DNA of 64,000 nt from Bradyrhizobium genosp. L (GTDB taxonomy: Bacteria; Pseudomonadota; Alphaproteobacteria; Rhizobiales; Xanthobacteraceae). A program made the position numbers and the translations under genes. Where the stretch lies: the NCBI RefSeq assembly GCF_015624485.1, contig NZ_CP061378.1, forward strand, positions 3,100,001-3,164,000, in the 5' to 3' direction. Shown here one piece after another: positions 27,519 through 38,623 of the stretch (positions within the stretch are counted from its first letter, which is position 1; each line of letters starts with the position of its first letter). The notes under the pieces are model-generated. The model saw nothing but the letters and a program-made list of their open reading frames with translations, was not told the origin of the DNA and searched no databases.

Positions 27519-28685
27519 CTATTGCGGCGGCGGCTGCTTCGGTGGAATGAAGGTCGGGCCGACCGTGCGGATGCCGTCGCCGTGCGGCGCGGCCGGGTCG
27601 GCAGGAGCGGGCTGCTGGGCCGCCGCAGCCGGCGCGCCCTTCTTGCCGGCGGCGGATTTGGTCGCCTGCTGCTGGGCGCGCTGCTGCATCTTCTTGGCGC
27701 TCTCCTCGGTGACGATGATGTCGCCCTGTTGCGCGGCGGATGCCTGATCGTCCACCGCCTTCAGCGCTTCCGCCCAGGTCTGGCCGGCCGGCTTGCAGGA
27801 GCAGGACGGATTGAACTCGGTGCGGTATTTGAACGCGGTCGGCAGCGAGGTGTAGGGCTGGCCGCCGATCGACACCGCCTGGTTGATGTCCTCGCCGGGA
27901 TTGCGATAGGTGAACAGCGAGGCCTCGGCGCCGGGGCACTGCGCCTTGCAGACCTGCTCGTCGGCGCCGAAGCGCGCCTGCGAGGTTGCGAACGAGACCG
28001 GGAAATAGGCGCCGTCGCAGGTGCGGACGCAGACGGTGCGGAAGGTGCCGGACGGCGCGCCATACTCGGCGCCGGGTGGCGGCAATTGCTGGTCGGGCGA
28101 GCCGTTACCACCGCCACCGAACAGGTTCTCGATGAAATTGCCGGGACCGCGCGGGGGCTGGGCCGCGGCGGCGTATTGCGGGCCGCAATTGTTCTGCGCC
28201 AGTGCGGTCAGCACCGAGCGGCGCTGGCCCTCGCGGTCGGCGCCGCCGAGCCCGCCCGAGCGCAACCGCTCCAGATTGGCGGTCATCTGGTCGAGATTGG
28301 CGCGCATCTGCTGGATCTGGTTGTTGACCGGACCGCACTGTGCCGAATTGTTGTTGAACAGCGAGAAGAAGCCGGAACTGTCGCAGCCCATGCGCCGCGC
28401 CTGCGAAATGACGCGGTCGAGTTCGGCCTGCTGCCTCGAGGCGGAATCCTGATAGCGGCGGATCTGATCGTCGCGGGCGGGATCGCCGGTGCCGCCGCCG
28501 CGATCGATCACCGCCAATTGTCCCTCGAGCCGGCTGCAGACCGGATTGGCCTGCGCCTGCGGCGGCGGGCCGGGCGGGCCCGGGGGCATCTGCGCGGATG
28601 CTTCAGATGCCGTCAGGGCCGCGCCGGCAACCACGGCGCAGGTCAGAAACCAGCGGGCAAAACCAAGATCGGGGGTACGGGGCAT
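27519..28685 (-). CDS. DUF2865 exported protein
   Basis: A 388-residue secreted protein. A signal peptide ends near A-S-A-Q; a Pro/Gly/Gln-rich linker and a coiled-coil helical region (about 60-165, Q-I-Q-Q-M-R-A-N-L-D-Q-M) lead to the DUF2865 domain (about 210-310) with Y-G-A-P-S-G-T-F-R-T-V-C-V-R-T-C-D-G-A-Y-F-P, where paired Cys probably form disulfides. The tail is basic and Ala/Pro-rich. The family is widespread in Bradyrhizobium and uncharacterised. Confidence 0.85.
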   Translation of the reverse strand: MPRTPDLGFARWFLTCAVVAGAALTASEASAQMPPGPPGPPPQAQANPVCSRLEGQLAVIDRGGGTGDPARDDQIRRYQDSASRQQAELDRVISQARRMGCDSSGFFSLFNNNSAQCGPVNNQIQQMRANLDQMTANLERLRSGGLGGADREGQRRSVLTALAQNNCGPQYAAAAQPPRGPGNFIENLFGGGGNGSPDQQLPPPGAEYGAPSGTFRTVCVRTCDGAYFPVSFATSQARFGADEQVCKAQCPGAEASLFTYRNPGEDINQAVSIGGQPYTSLPTAFKYRTEFNPSCSCKPAGQTWAEALKAVDDQASAAQQGDIIVTEESAKKMQQRAQQQATKSAAGKKGAPAAAAQQPAPADPAAPHGDGIRTVGPTFIPPKQPPPQ

Positions 28686-28838
28686 ATCCAGCCATCAAAA
28701 CGACGCCGCGCAGCGATCAACGCCGAATGCGCGCGGCCAAGGCTGCCTGCAATAGCCGGTTCTCAGGGCAGCGTCACGTCGTTTCCGGGGCACCGATGTG
28801 GCAAAAATCCCCGGTGCGGCCAGCGGTTTGGCGCGATT

Positions 28839-29147
28839 TCAGCGCTGGCAGGTGATGGCGACGTATTCGCCGCAGCCGTTCCCGCTGCATTTCTCGTGCG
28901 CCGCGCGCGGAACCGCGCCGGTGATCTCGTCGGGATCGACGCGGCGGTAATTGCTGGCCTGCGCAAAATCGCGTGACTGGCAATAGGCACGGGCGGCGGA
29001 GGCGCCGCATTTGTCGCCGCGCGCCAGGCACTGGTCGATGCCGTAGCCATCGGCCTGGTTGGCGATGATGAAGACCCGGCTGTCGGCGAACGCGGCCGAC
29101 GGAGCGAGGAGGATCGTGCAGGCAATCAATGCTGAAATGGACCGCAT
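28839..29147 (-). CDS. Small exported Cys-containing hypothetical protein
   Basis: A 102-residue protein with a clear signal peptide (M-R-S-I-S-A-L-I-A-C...A-F-A-D). The mature region has six Cys in motifs such as G-D-K-C-G-A, A-Y-C-Q-S-R and C-S-G-N-G-C-G-E-Y, implying disulfides in the periplasm. ATG 29147 starts the signal peptide; longer versions add non-coding-like sequence. I do not recognise the family; similar small proteins occur throughout Bradyrhizobium. Confidence 0.75.
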   Translation of the reverse strand: MRSISALIACTILLAPSAAFADSRVFIIANQADGYGIDQCLARGDKCGASAARAYCQSRDFAQASNYRRVDPDEITGAVPRAAHEKCSGNGCGEYVAITCQR

Positions 29148-29314
29148 GGGGCACCGATGAAAATTGCGGGAATCTGCAAGCACACCGGATACGCCCAAAT
29201 CCTTAATAATGATTAACCATGAGGGATTTGATGCGAATTTTGCCGTCGATCGCGTGGAAACGCCCGCCAAACGGGCTCTTGACGCAATGGAGGTGCCGTG
29301 AGAGAGGTGGAACC

Positions 29315-29365
29315 ATGAACGGCCACCTCGCCATCTGCAGCATTTGCCGCGAGATTATGAGCTAG
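29315..29365 (+). CDS. Possible 16-residue leader peptide upstream of cysS
   Basis: A short ORF with a good ribosome site (AGAGAGGTGG, about 5-8 bp upstream of the ATG) encodes M-N-G-H-L-A-I-C-S-I-C-R-E-I-M-S, with Cys codons at positions 8 and 11. It ends 77 bp before the cysS start. Cys codons in a short translated leader directly before a cysteinyl-tRNA synthetase gene fit ribosome-mediated attenuation. Only weak hairpins follow (for example TCTCA...TGAGA at 29392-29408), so this is a suggestion, not a demonstrated leader. Confidence 0.3.
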   Translation: MNGHLAICSICREIMS

Positions 29366-29442
29366 CGATTCGCTGGCTGAGGCCGTCTTTTCTCAATCGC
29401 ACTGAGATCATCGGACGCCCAGCCGGCAGGGATGGATGATCC

Positions 29443-30843
29443 ATGGATTTGCGCCTTTACGATACGTTGACCCGGGAGAAGCGGCCGTTCGCGCCGCTCG
29501 ATGCCGACAATGTCCGCATGTATGCCTGCGGACCGACGGTCTACGACTTCGCCCATATCGGCAACGGCCGCGCCGCCGTCGTGTTCGACGTGCTGTTCCG
29601 CGTGCTGCGCCATCGCTATGGCGAGGGTCACGTGACCTATGTCCGCAACATCACCGACGTCGACGACAAGATCAACGTCCGTGCCGCGCGCGACTATCCC
29701 GGCATGCCGCTGAACGAGGCGATCCGCAAGGTCACCGAGCTGACCTACCAGCAATACCAGGACGACGTCACCGCGCTGGGCTGCTTGCCGCCCACGATAC
29801 AGCCGCGCGCGACCGAGCATATCCCGGAGATGCGTGCGATCATCGAGAGGCTGGTTGCCGGCGGCTTCGCCTATGTCGCCGAGGACCACGTGCTGTTCTC
29901 GCCGCAGGCGATGAACGCGGCCAATTCGGCGCTGCCGCGCTACGGCGCGCTGTCGAAGCGTTCGCTCGACGAGATGATCGCCGGTGCCCGCGTCGATGTC
30001 GCGCCCTACAAGCGCGACAATACCGACTTCGTGCTGTGGAAGCCGTCGAAGCCCGGCGAGCCATCATGGCCGTCGCCGGCGGGCATCACCGTCGAGGGCC
30101 GGCCCGGCTGGCACATCGAGTGCTCGGCGATGGCCTGGAAGCATCTCGGCGAAAAATTCGACATCCATGGTGGCGGCATCGATCTCGTGTTCCCGCATCA
30201 CGAGAACGAACTCGCACAGACCTGCTGCGCGTTCGATTCCGACCGCATGGCGAACGTGTGGATGCATAACGGCTTCCTGCAGATCGAGAGCGAGAAGATG
30301 TCGAAGTCGCTCGGCAACTTCTTCACGATCCGCGATCTGCTGGCCGAGTGGCCGGGCGAGGTGCTGCGGCTTGCGATGTTGAAGACGCATTATCGCTCGC
30401 CGCTGGACTGGACTGAGCGAAGCGCGGAGGAAAGCGCCAAGACGCTCGACGACTGGTACGCCGTCGCGGCCGATGCTGAATCTGGTCCGCCATCGCTGGC
30501 GATGGTCGAGGCGCTATACGACGACCTCAACACTGCGCAGGCGATGGCCGTCCTGCATGGCTTGCGCAATTCGGCCGCGAGCAGCGAGCAGAGCCGCAAG
30601 GAGTTTGCCGGCTCGTTGCGGCTGCTCGGCTTGCTGTCGGAAAGCGCCACCGCGTGGAAAGGCCGCAAGCAGCAGGCGAGCGGCGTCGATGCCGGCGCGG
30701 TCGACGCGTTGATCGCCGAACGCACCGCGGCCCGCGGGCGCAAGGACTTCAAGGAATCCGATCGCATCCGCGACCAGCTTGCTGCGATGGGCGTCGTGAT
30801 CAAGGACTCCAAGGAAGGCACCAGCTGGGAGGTCGCGCGATGA
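29443..30843 (+). CDS. cysS: Cysteinyl-tRNA synthetase
   Basis: Charges tRNA-Cys (466 residues). The HIGH motif is H-I-G-N at 38-41 after C-G-P-T-V-Y, where C29 is a zinc ligand; further zinc ligands are in W-H-I-E-C-S-A-M and [13 protein letters not shown] is the second ATP motif. The TGA stop overlaps the ATG of the following acetyltransferase gene (ATGA), starting a three-gene coupled unit with cimA. Confidence 0.97.
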   Translation: MDLRLYDTLTREKRPFAPLDADNVRMYACGPTVYDFAHIGNGRAAVVFDVLFRVLRHRYGEGHVTYVRNITDVDDKINVRAARDYPGMPLNEAIRKVTELTYQQYQDDVTALGCLPPTIQPRATEHIPEMRAIIERLVAGGFAYVAEDHVLFSPQAMNAANSALPRYGALSKRSLDEMIAGARVDVAPYKRDNTDFVLWKPSKPGEPSWPSPAGITVEGRPGWHIECSAMAWKHLGEKFDIHGGGIDLVFPHHENELAQTCCAFDSDRMANVWMHNGFLQIESEKMSKSLGNFFTIRDLLAEWPGEVLRLAMLKTHYRSPLDWTERSAEESAKTLDDWYAVAADAESGPPSLAMVEALYDDLNTAQAMAVLHGLRNSAASSEQSRKEFAGSLRLLGLLSESATAWKGRKQQASGVDAGAVDALIAERTAARGRKDFKESDRIRDQLAAMGVVIKDSKEGTSWEVAR

Positions 30844-31342
30844 GCCGCTCCGCCCCCGCACTGCGTCCGTACCTCGCAGAAGACGCGCCGCTGCTGGCCG
30901 CGATCTTCGCGGCGTCGATCATGGACCTGACCGGTGACGACTACAGCGAGGCGCAGCAGGAAGCCTGGGCGATGGCCGCCGAGGATGAGGCCGCGTTCGG
31001 CAAGAAGCTCGCCGGCCAGCTGACACTGATCGCCACCTTGCAGGGCGCCCCTGTTGGATTCGCCTCGCTGAAGGGCACCGATCACATCGACATGCTCTAT
31101 GTGCATCCGAGCGCGGTTGGGCAGGGCGCAGGCAGCGCGCTGTGCGATGCGCTGGAGAAGATCGCGGGCGCCCGCGGCGCCAAGGCGCTCAAGGTCGATG
31201 CCAGCGACTCCGCGCTCGAGTTCTTCCGCAAGCGCGGCTATGTCGCGCAACAGCGGAACACGGTCACGGTTGGCGACGAATGGCTCGCCAACACCACGAT
31301 GCAGAAGACCCTCAACGGCGCAGCGACGCCAGGAGGCCACGC

Positions 31343-31346
<4 letters not shown>
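30840..31346 (+). CDS. GNAT-family N-acetyltransferase
   Basis: A 168-residue acetyl-CoA-dependent acyltransferase. L-R-P-Y-L-A-E-D near the start, [17 protein letters not shown] (the acetyl-CoA pyrophosphate loop) and [14 protein letters not shown] form a complete GNAT core. It overlaps cysS by 4 bp upstream and cimA by 4 bp downstream (ATGA in both), so its synthesis is coupled to both. The substrate is unknown; the position suggests a link to sulfur or branched-chain amino acid metabolism, which is inference. Confidence 0.9.
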
Positions 31347-32941
<1,595 letters not shown>

Positions 32942-32950
32942 GTTAAGTTT

Positions 32951-33030
32951 GTCATTCCGGGGCGGTCCGTAGGACCGAACCCGGAATCTCGAGATTCCGG
33001 GTTCGATGCTTCGCATCGCCCCGGAATGAC
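32951..33030. repeat. Palindromic repeat, CATTCCGGGGC family
   Basis: GTCATTCCGGGGC...GCCCCGGAATGAC with an inner CCCGGAATCTCGAGATTCCGGG palindrome. It follows cimA immediately and could fold as a terminator. Closely related to 50335-50418. Confidence 0.8.
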
Positions 33031-33044
33031 AGCTTGGGGGAGCC

Positions 33045-33422
33045 ATGATCGACCACGTCTCCATCGGCGTCCGCGATCTCGACCGCGCCGCGCGCTTCTA
33101 CGAGCCGGTGCTGGCTGCGCTCGGCCTGACCCGCGTCGTCACGCGTCCGGCGACGATCGGTTTCGGCAAGGCCTATCCCGAATTCTGGCTCAATCTGCGC
33201 GCCGCGATGCCGCCCGTGCCGCATCAGAGCGGCAGCCACGTCTGCCTGCGCGCCAGGACCACCGCCGAGGTCGATGCCTTCCATGCCGCGGCGCTCACCG
33301 CAGGTGGCCGCTCCGACGGCGCCCCCGGCCTGCGCCCGCACGACCGCGTGCGCTACTATGCGGCGTTCATCCTCGATCTCGACGGCAACCGGATCGAGGC
33401 CGTGACGTTTCCAAGCGAGTGA
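33045..33422 (+). CDS. VOC-family (glyoxalase-like) protein
   Basis: A 125-residue vicinal-oxygen-chelate protein: M-I-D-H-V-S-I-G-V-R-D-L near the start gives a metal-ligand His, a second His lies in G-S-H-V-C-L-R-A, and a Glu near the end (L-D-G-N-R-I-E-A-V) completes the usual set. The function could be a lyase, dioxygenase or resistance protein; it cannot be narrowed. It lies between two repeat elements. Confidence 0.87.
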   Translation: MIDHVSIGVRDLDRAARFYEPVLAALGLTRVVTRPATIGFGKAYPEFWLNLRAAMPPVPHQSGSHVCLRARTTAEVDAFHAAALTAGGRSDGAPGLRPHDRVRYYAAFILDLDGNRIEAVTFPSE

Positions 33423-33470
33423 TGCCGACGTGATCCGCCACCCTGAGGCTGTTGTGAGAGGCTTGTCCTG

Positions 33471-33600
33471 ATCCACCGCTGTCATCGCCCGGCCTGTGCG
33501 CAATTGCGCACATGGACCAGGCGACCAGTACGCCGCGGCCTATCGGCTCTAGCACTGGCGCCTCTGGAATACTGGATCACCCGCATGCGCGGGTGATGAC
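33471..33600. repeat. Palindromic repeat, CGCTGTCATC family
   Basis: ATCCACCGCTGTCATCGCCCG at the left and CGCGGGTGATGAC at the right, with GTACGCCGCGGCCTATCGGCTCTAG... between. Same family as 38342-38465, in more degenerate form. Confidence 0.65.
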
Positions 33601-33636
33601 ACCGAGCAAGGTGGAGCTGTCAGCGCGCGTGAGACG

Positions 33637-34242
33637 TCACAGCCGCCGCGCGACTTCCGGCGCGAGCTCCTTGGCGGCGTCCGGCGTGCGTGCCACCGCG
33701 GAGCGCAGCCGCGGCAGGATGTCCTCGACGCGGTCGGCCATCAGCACGTTGATCGGAAGCGTCGGGCGGATGAATTCGGTTGCGCGCATGTGGTTCAACA
33801 GCGAGAGCAGGGGCTCCCAGAAGTTGTCGATGTTGGCGAGCAGGATCGGCTTGTGGTGACGGCCGAGCTGCTGCCAGGTCAATTGCTCGACCAGCTCTTC
33901 CAGCGTGCCGATGCCGCCGGGCAGCGCCACGAAGGCATCCGAACGCTCGAACATCAGCCGCTTGCGCTCGTGCATGTCGGGCGTGACGATCATCTCCTGC
34001 ACCGAGGTCAGCGCGTTCTCGCGCGCCCGCAGGAATTCCGGGATGATGCCGGTGACGGAGCCACCATGGTCGAGCGTGGATTTGGCCACCGCGCCCATCA
34101 GGCCGATCGAGCCGCCGCCATAGACCAGGCGCACGTTGTTCTCGGCAAAGCTCTTGCCCAGCGCGATGGCAGCCTCAACGAAGCGTGGATTGTTACCGGG
34201 GCCGGAGCCGCAATAGACACAGACGGTTTTGATTTGGTTCAT
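33637..34242 (-). CDS. LOG-family (TIGR00730) phosphoribohydrolase
   Basis: A 201-residue Rossmann-fold protein of the lysine-decarboxylase-like LOG family: C-G-S-G-P-G near the start, G-G-G-S-I-G-L-M-G and the diagnostic P-G-G-I-G-T-L-E-E. Characterised relatives release free cytokinin or adenine-type bases from nucleoside 5'-monophosphates. In a plant-associated bacterium it may make cytokinin, but most bacterial genomes carry a housekeeping copy. ATG 34242 has AAGGA upstream; it is divergent from the ABC exporter gene. Confidence 0.9.
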   Translation of the reverse strand: MNQIKTVCVYCGSGPGNNPRFVEAAIALGKSFAENNVRLVYGGGSIGLMGAVAKSTLDHGGSVTGIIPEFLRARENALTSVQEMIVTPDMHERKRLMFERSDAFVALPGGIGTLEELVEQLTWQQLGRHHKPILLANIDNFWEPLLSLLNHMRATEFIRPTLPINVLMADRVEDILPRLRSAVARTPDAAKELAPEVARRL

Positions 34243-34455
34243 GCGATCCTTGTGGCACTGCAGCGTAAACAGCGTCAAGACTCCGATATGGGGATGGAAA
34301 GTCAAAAAATCCCGTAAATTCCCCCGAATCGCGAACAATTTTCGTCACAAGCCTGTACGCCGCAATCAAACGATCTATATGACGGGCAATATGGCAAACC
34401 GTGGAAAAGATGTGACGGCGGGCCCGCGCGCCGCCCCGGCAGGAGCAGGCTCCTG

Positions 34456-36444
34456 ATGGCGCCGCCGCAGCAGGACGCATCAGCGGTGAAGCCGCCCAAG
34501 CCCACCATATCCGCCGCCGAGAAGGCGACGCTGTTCGGCACGCTGGTCCATCTCTGGCCCTACATCTGGCCGGGTGATCGCGCCGACCTGAAGATGCGCG
34601 TGGTCTGGTCGGTGGTGCTGCTGCTGTTCGCGAAGCTTGCGACGCTGTCGGTGCCATTCACCTTCAAATGGGCCGTCGATGCGCTGAACGGCACGGGCTC
34701 GGCGCCGGTCGCATCCTCGAACTGGATGGTGTGGCTGATTGCATCGCCGGTGCTGATGACGATCAGCTACGGCGCGGTGCGCGTCCTGATGGCGGTGCTG
34801 ACGCAATGGCGCGACGGCATCTTCGCCCGCGTCGCCATGCACGCGGTGCGGCGGCTCGCCACCATCACCTTCGTGCACATGCACGAATTGTCGCTGCGCT
34901 TCCATCTCGAGCGCAAGACCGGCGGTCTGACCCGCGTCCTCGAACGCGGCCGCACCGGGATCGAGACCATCGTGCGGATGGTGATCCTGCAGCTGATGCC
35001 GACCATCGTCGAGGTGACGTTGCTGGCCGGCGTGCTGCTCTGGCAATTCGACTGGCGCTACGTGCTGGCGGTGCTGACGACCGTCGTCGTCTTCATGTAC
35101 TTCACCTATATCGCGACCCAGTGGCGGATCGAGATCCGCCGCAAGATGAACGATTCCGACACCGAGGCGAACACCAAGGCGATCGACTCGCTGCTCAACT
35201 ACGAGACGGTGAAATATTTCAGCGCCGAGGCGCGCGAGGCGAAGCGCTATGACCGCTCGATGGAGCGTTACGAGCAGGCCAGCGTCAACACTTACACTTC
35301 GCTGGCGCTGCTCAATACCGGGCAGGCGGTGATCTTCACCGCGGGATTGACCGCGACCATGCTGATGTGCGCGTTCGGCATCCGCAACGGCAGCCACACC
35401 GTCGGCGATTTCGTGCTGATCAACTCGATGATGATTCAGCTCTACCAGCCGCTGAATTTCATGGGCATGGTCTATCGCGAGATCAAGCAGGCGATCATCG
35501 ACATCGAGAAGATGTTCGAGGTGCTGGAGCGCGATGCCGAGGTGAAGGACAGTCCAGGCGCAAGACCGCTGGTGGTGTCCGCGGGCAGCGTGCGCTTCGA
35601 GGATGTCCGCTTCGCCTACGAGCCGGATAGGCCGATCCTCAAGGGCCTCAGCTTCGAGGTGCCGGCCGGCAAGACGGTCGCGATCGTCGGTCCCTCCGGC
35701 GCCGGCAAGTCGACGATCTCGCGGCTGCTGTTCCGGCTCTACGACGTCTCCAGCGGCAGCATTCTCATCGACGGCCAGGACATCAAGGCGGTGACGCAGG
35801 ACTCGCTGCGCGCGGCGATCGGCATGGTGCCGCAGGACACCGTGCTGTTCAACGACACCATCCGCTACAACATCCGCTATGGCCGCTGGGATGCCGACGA
35901 CGACGAGGTCGAGGAGGCGGCGCGGCTGGCCCAGATCGACGGCTTCATCCGGATGTCGCCGCAAGGCTATGGGACCCAGGTCGGCGAGCGCGGCCTGAAA
36001 CTCTCCGGCGGCGAGAAGCAGCGCGTCGCGATCGCGCGCACCGTGCTGAAGGCGCCGCCGATCCTGGTGCTGGACGAGGCAACCTCGGCGCTCGACAGCC
36101 ACACCGAGGCCGAGATCCAGGATGCGCTGGAGCGGGTCTCGCGCAACCGCACCTCGCTGGTGATCGCGCATCGGCTCTCGACCATCGTCGGCGCCGACGA
36201 GATCATCGTGCTGGACCAGGGCAGGATTGTCGAGCGCGGCACCCATGCCCGGCTGCTGGCCGCCGACGGCCTCTATGCCAGCATGTGGAACCGGCAGCGC
36301 GAGGCCGAGGCTGCGCGCGAAAAGCTCGCGCAGGTCGGCGACAAGGACACGGCGCCGAATCGCCTGCCGCCAGCGGTCGCGGAGGCCGCCGAGGATTCCG
36401 ACCCCGTTGCGGACGAGAAGCCCTTGCCGACCGCCGCGGAATAG
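34456..36444 (+). CDS. Atm1-like ABC half-exporter
   Basis: A membrane-spanning ABC exporter (662 residues): six TM helices in the first 320 residues, then an ATPase with Walker [10 protein letters not shown], signature L-S-G-G-E-K and Walker [23 protein letters not shown] in the coupling region is typical of the Atm1/HMT1 subfamily, which exports glutathione-linked or Fe-S-related compounds. The hydrophilic C-terminal tail is short. It is followed after 52 bp by psd; a shared transcript is likely, while a functional link is not evident. Confidence 0.92.
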   Translation: MAPPQQDASAVKPPKPTISAAEKATLFGTLVHLWPYIWPGDRADLKMRVVWSVVLLLFAKLATLSVPFTFKWAVDALNGTGSAPVASSNWMVWLIASPVLMTISYGAVRVLMAVLTQWRDGIFARVAMHAVRRLATITFVHMHELSLRFHLERKTGGLTRVLERGRTGIETIVRMVILQLMPTIVEVTLLAGVLLWQFDWRYVLAVLTTVVVFMYFTYIATQWRIEIRRKMNDSDTEANTKAIDSLLNYETVKYFSAEAREAKRYDRSMERYEQASVNTYTSLALLNTGQAVIFTAGLTATMLMCAFGIRNGSHTVGDFVLINSMMIQLYQPLNFMGMVYREIKQAIIDIEKMFEVLERDAEVKDSPGARPLVVSAGSVRFEDVRFAYEPDRPILKGLSFEVPAGKTVAIVGPSGAGKSTISRLLFRLYDVSSGSILIDGQDIKAVTQDSLRAAIGMVPQDTVLFNDTIRYNIRYGRWDADDDEVEEAARLAQIDGFIRMSPQGYGTQVGERGLKLSGGEKQRVAIARTVLKAPPILVLDEATSALDSHTEAEIQDALERVSRNRTSLVIAHRLSTIVGADEIIVLDQGRIVERGTHARLLAADGLYASMWNRQREAEAAREKLAQVGDKDTAPNRLPPAVAEAAEDSDPVADEKPLPTAAE

Positions 36445-36496
36445 TCGATTGAGGGCGTCTTCCGCCCGAGGGGCGGGGAAACGCAAGCGAGCCTTG

Positions 36497-37195
36497 ATGT
36501 CGATCGCGAATTCCATCCGTGCGCAGATCCCGCCGATCCACCCGGAGGGCTATCCCTTCATCGGCGGCTTTGCGCTGGCGAGCCTGATCCTGTTCTGGAT
36601 CTGGACCCCGCTGGGCTGGCTCGGCACCATCCTCACCGTCTGGTGCGCCCTGTTCTTCCGCGATCCGGTGCGGGTGACGCCGGTGCGCGACGGCATCGTG
36701 GTGTCGCCGGCCGACGGCCGCGTCTCGATGGTGGTGCAGGCGCTGCCGCCCGCCGAACTCGGCCTCGGCGACCGGCCGCTGCCGCGGATCTCGGTGTTCA
36801 TGAGCGTGTTCAACTGCCACGTGAACCGCGCTCCCGTCGCCGGCCGCATCGACCGCATCGCCTATCGGCCCGGCGCGTTCATCAATGCCGAGCTCGACAA
36901 GGCGAGCGAGGACAATGAGCGCAACTCGCTGGTGATCTCGAATCCGAACGGCCGCATCGGCGTGGTGCAGATCGCGGGCCTGGTGGCGCGGCGCATCGTC
37001 TGCTTCGTCAAGGAAGGGCAGTCGATCGGCGCCGGCGAACGCTTCGGCCTGATCCGCTTCGGCTCGCGGCTCGACGTCTATCTCCCTGAAGGCACCAAGG
37101 CGATGGTCTCCGAAGGCCAGACCGCGGTTGCCGGCGAGACGATTCTTGCCGACTTCCGCGAGGTCGATCCCGGCCGCACCTACCGCGCCGATTAA
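36497..37195 (+). CDS. psd: Phosphatidylserine decarboxylase proenzyme
   Basis: Makes phosphatidylethanolamine from phosphatidylserine (232 residues, the short bacterial type). It self-cleaves at a Gly-Ser to form the pyruvoyl cofactor; here the site is G189-S190 in R-F-G-S-R. S-P-A-D-G-R-V and N-C-H-V-N-R-A-P are the conserved catalytic Asp/His regions. A hydrophobic anchor is at about 25-50. ATG 36497 starts the family N-terminus; an in-frame extension overlaps the exporter gene. pssA follows after a repeat. Confidence 0.96.
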   Translation: MSIANSIRAQIPPIHPEGYPFIGGFALASLILFWIWTPLGWLGTILTVWCALFFRDPVRVTPVRDGIVVSPADGRVSMVVQALPPAELGLGDRPLPRISVFMSVFNCHVNRAPVAGRIDRIAYRPGAFINAELDKASEDNERNSLVISNPNGRIGVVQIAGLVARRIVCFVKEGQSIGAGERFGLIRFGSRLDVYLPEGTKAMVSEGQTAVAGETILADFREVDPGRTYRAD

Positions 37196-37212
37196 GAGCT
37201 GGCCCAGTTTTC

Positions 37213-37302
37213 CGTCATGGCCGGGCTTGTCCCGGCCATCCACGGCTTGTTTGCGCAACTGACGCGAAGACGTGGATGCCCGGCACAAGGCCGGGCATGA
37301 CG
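37213..37302. repeat. Palindromic repeat between psd and pssA
   Basis: CGTCATGGCCGGGCTTGTCCCGGCCAT on the left, ATGCCCGGCACAAGGCCGGGCATGACG on the right, each a hairpin and together a larger dyad. It may attenuate transcription between psd and pssA. Confidence 0.75.
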
Positions 37303-37408
37303 AGTCGGGGATAACGCCTGCGACACGGTTAACTCTGTTTCGCCAGCCCGATCAGCCGGTTCCGGCCATGATGGCGGAGCAGGGCGGCGCTTGCTATATT
37401 AGCGGGCC

Positions 37409-38299
37409 ATGATGCCATCAGATCACGACGCGCCCGAGTATCGCCTCTCGACCGAGTATCGCCGCCGTCGGTTCCGCCCGATCCCGGTGCGCATGCTCGT
37501 GCCGAACATGATCACCCTGCTGGCGATCTGCGCCGGCCTGACCGCGATCCGGCTGTCGACCGAAAACCGGATGGAGCTTGCGGTCGCCGCGATCGTGTTC
37601 GCCGCGATCCTCGACGGCATCGACGGTCGCGTCGCGCGCATGATCAAGGGCCAGTCGAAATTCGGCGCCGAGCTCGACAGCCTCGCCGATTTCGTCAACT
37701 TCGGCGTTGCGCCGGGCCTGATCCTGTATTTCTGGCAACTGCACGAATTGAACAATGGCGGCTGGATCGCCGCGATGGTGTTCGCGATCTCAGGCGGGTT
37801 GCGCCTTGCGCGCTTCAACGCCTCGATCGACGACCCGAACAAGCCGCCCTTCGCCGCCAACTATTTCACCGGCGTGCCGGCGCCGGCCGGCGCCATCACG
37901 GTGCTGCTGCCGGTCTATCTGGCTTTCCTGGGCGTGCCGATGCCGCCGGCGACGCTGACCGCGTTCTACACGCTCCTGATCGCCTTCCTGATGGTGTCGC
38001 GGCTGCCGGTGTTTTCCGGCAAGACCGTGAAGATGCGCGTGCCGCCGGAGATGGTGCTGCCGGTGTTCGTCGCGGTGGTGTTCTTTGTCGCGCTCCTGAT
38101 CGGCTATCCCTGGCATATCCTCTCGGCCGGCTCGGTGCTCTATCTGATCAGCCTGCCCTGGGGCTGGAAGACCTATCGCGACCAGCAGCGTAACCTCACC
38201 GCGCAGACGGCAGCTACGGAGACACCTGCGCCGGCGCCAAGCTTCACGCCGCCGGCCGCGAGCCCTGACGAGGATGATCGTCCGACGCATTTGCACTGA
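37409..38299 (+). CDS. pssA: CDP-diacylglycerol-serine O-phosphatidyltransferase
   Basis: Makes phosphatidylserine, the substrate of Psd (296 residues). The CDP-alcohol phosphatidyltransferase motif is complete: D-G-I-D-G-R-V-A-R, eight residues, then G-A-E-L-D-S-L-A-D. About eight TM helices follow, with a hydrophilic Thr/Pro-rich tail. Two ATG codons (37409 and 37412) are adjacent. Together with psd this gives the phosphatidylethanolamine route. Confidence 0.95.
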   Translation: MMPSDHDAPEYRLSTEYRRRRFRPIPVRMLVPNMITLLAICAGLTAIRLSTENRMELAVAAIVFAAILDGIDGRVARMIKGQSKFGAELDSLADFVNFGVAPGLILYFWQLHELNNGGWIAAMVFAISGGLRLARFNASIDDPNKPPFAANYFTGVPAPAGAITVLLPVYLAFLGVPMPPATLTAFYTLLIAFLMVSRLPVFSGKTVKMRVPPEMVLPVFVAVVFFVALLIGYPWHILSAGSVLYLISLPWGWKTYRDQQRNLTAQTAATETPAPAPSFTPPAASPDEDDRPTHLH

Positions 38300-38341
38300 C
38301 GCAGCCTGACCCGCAATCCCGAGAGGACGAGGCCATATCCT

Positions 38342-38465
38342 CATCCACCGCTGTCATCGCCCGCGTATGCGGGCGATCCAGTATTCCAGAGGCCGTTGTG
38401 CTTGAGCCGATGGTCCGCGGCGTACTGGGTCGCCCGGTCAAGCCGGGCGATGACAGCGGTGGATA
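38342..38465. repeat. Palindromic repeat filling the pssA-RraA gap
   Basis: ATCCACCGCTGTCATCGCCCG at the left end is the reverse complement of the right end (CGGGCGATGACAGCGGTGGAT); inner hairpins CCGCGTATGCGGG and CCCGGTCAAGCCGGG. It occupies most of the 324-bp gap 38300-38623. The rest of the gap holds no gene; GGAGAG before 38624 is the next ribosome site. Confidence 0.8.
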
Positions 38466-38623
38466 AGGAATCGCCTCACATCCTCTCTGGCGGACGGTGA
38501 TAGAGTTGCGTTCACACCTCCCCCAAATATCAGCCATGAGCGTGCCTTGGTTGGGTTCGCCCCCGATCTCGGCTATAGCGTGAAGCCGGCCCGCGAAACG
38601 CCAAGAACCAGGAGAGAAACGCC

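Noticed and set aside
27494..27521. Duplicated GGGGTGAACCCT between the nadE and DUF2865 stops
   Set aside because: A small tandem duplication of 16 bp in an 18-bp gap; no sign of regulatory function.
34229..34456. Short ORF ending in a 1-bp overlap with the Atm1-like gene
   Set aside because: No ribosome site, no coding character, and the first part overlaps the divergent LOG gene start; at most a tiny leader, not supported.
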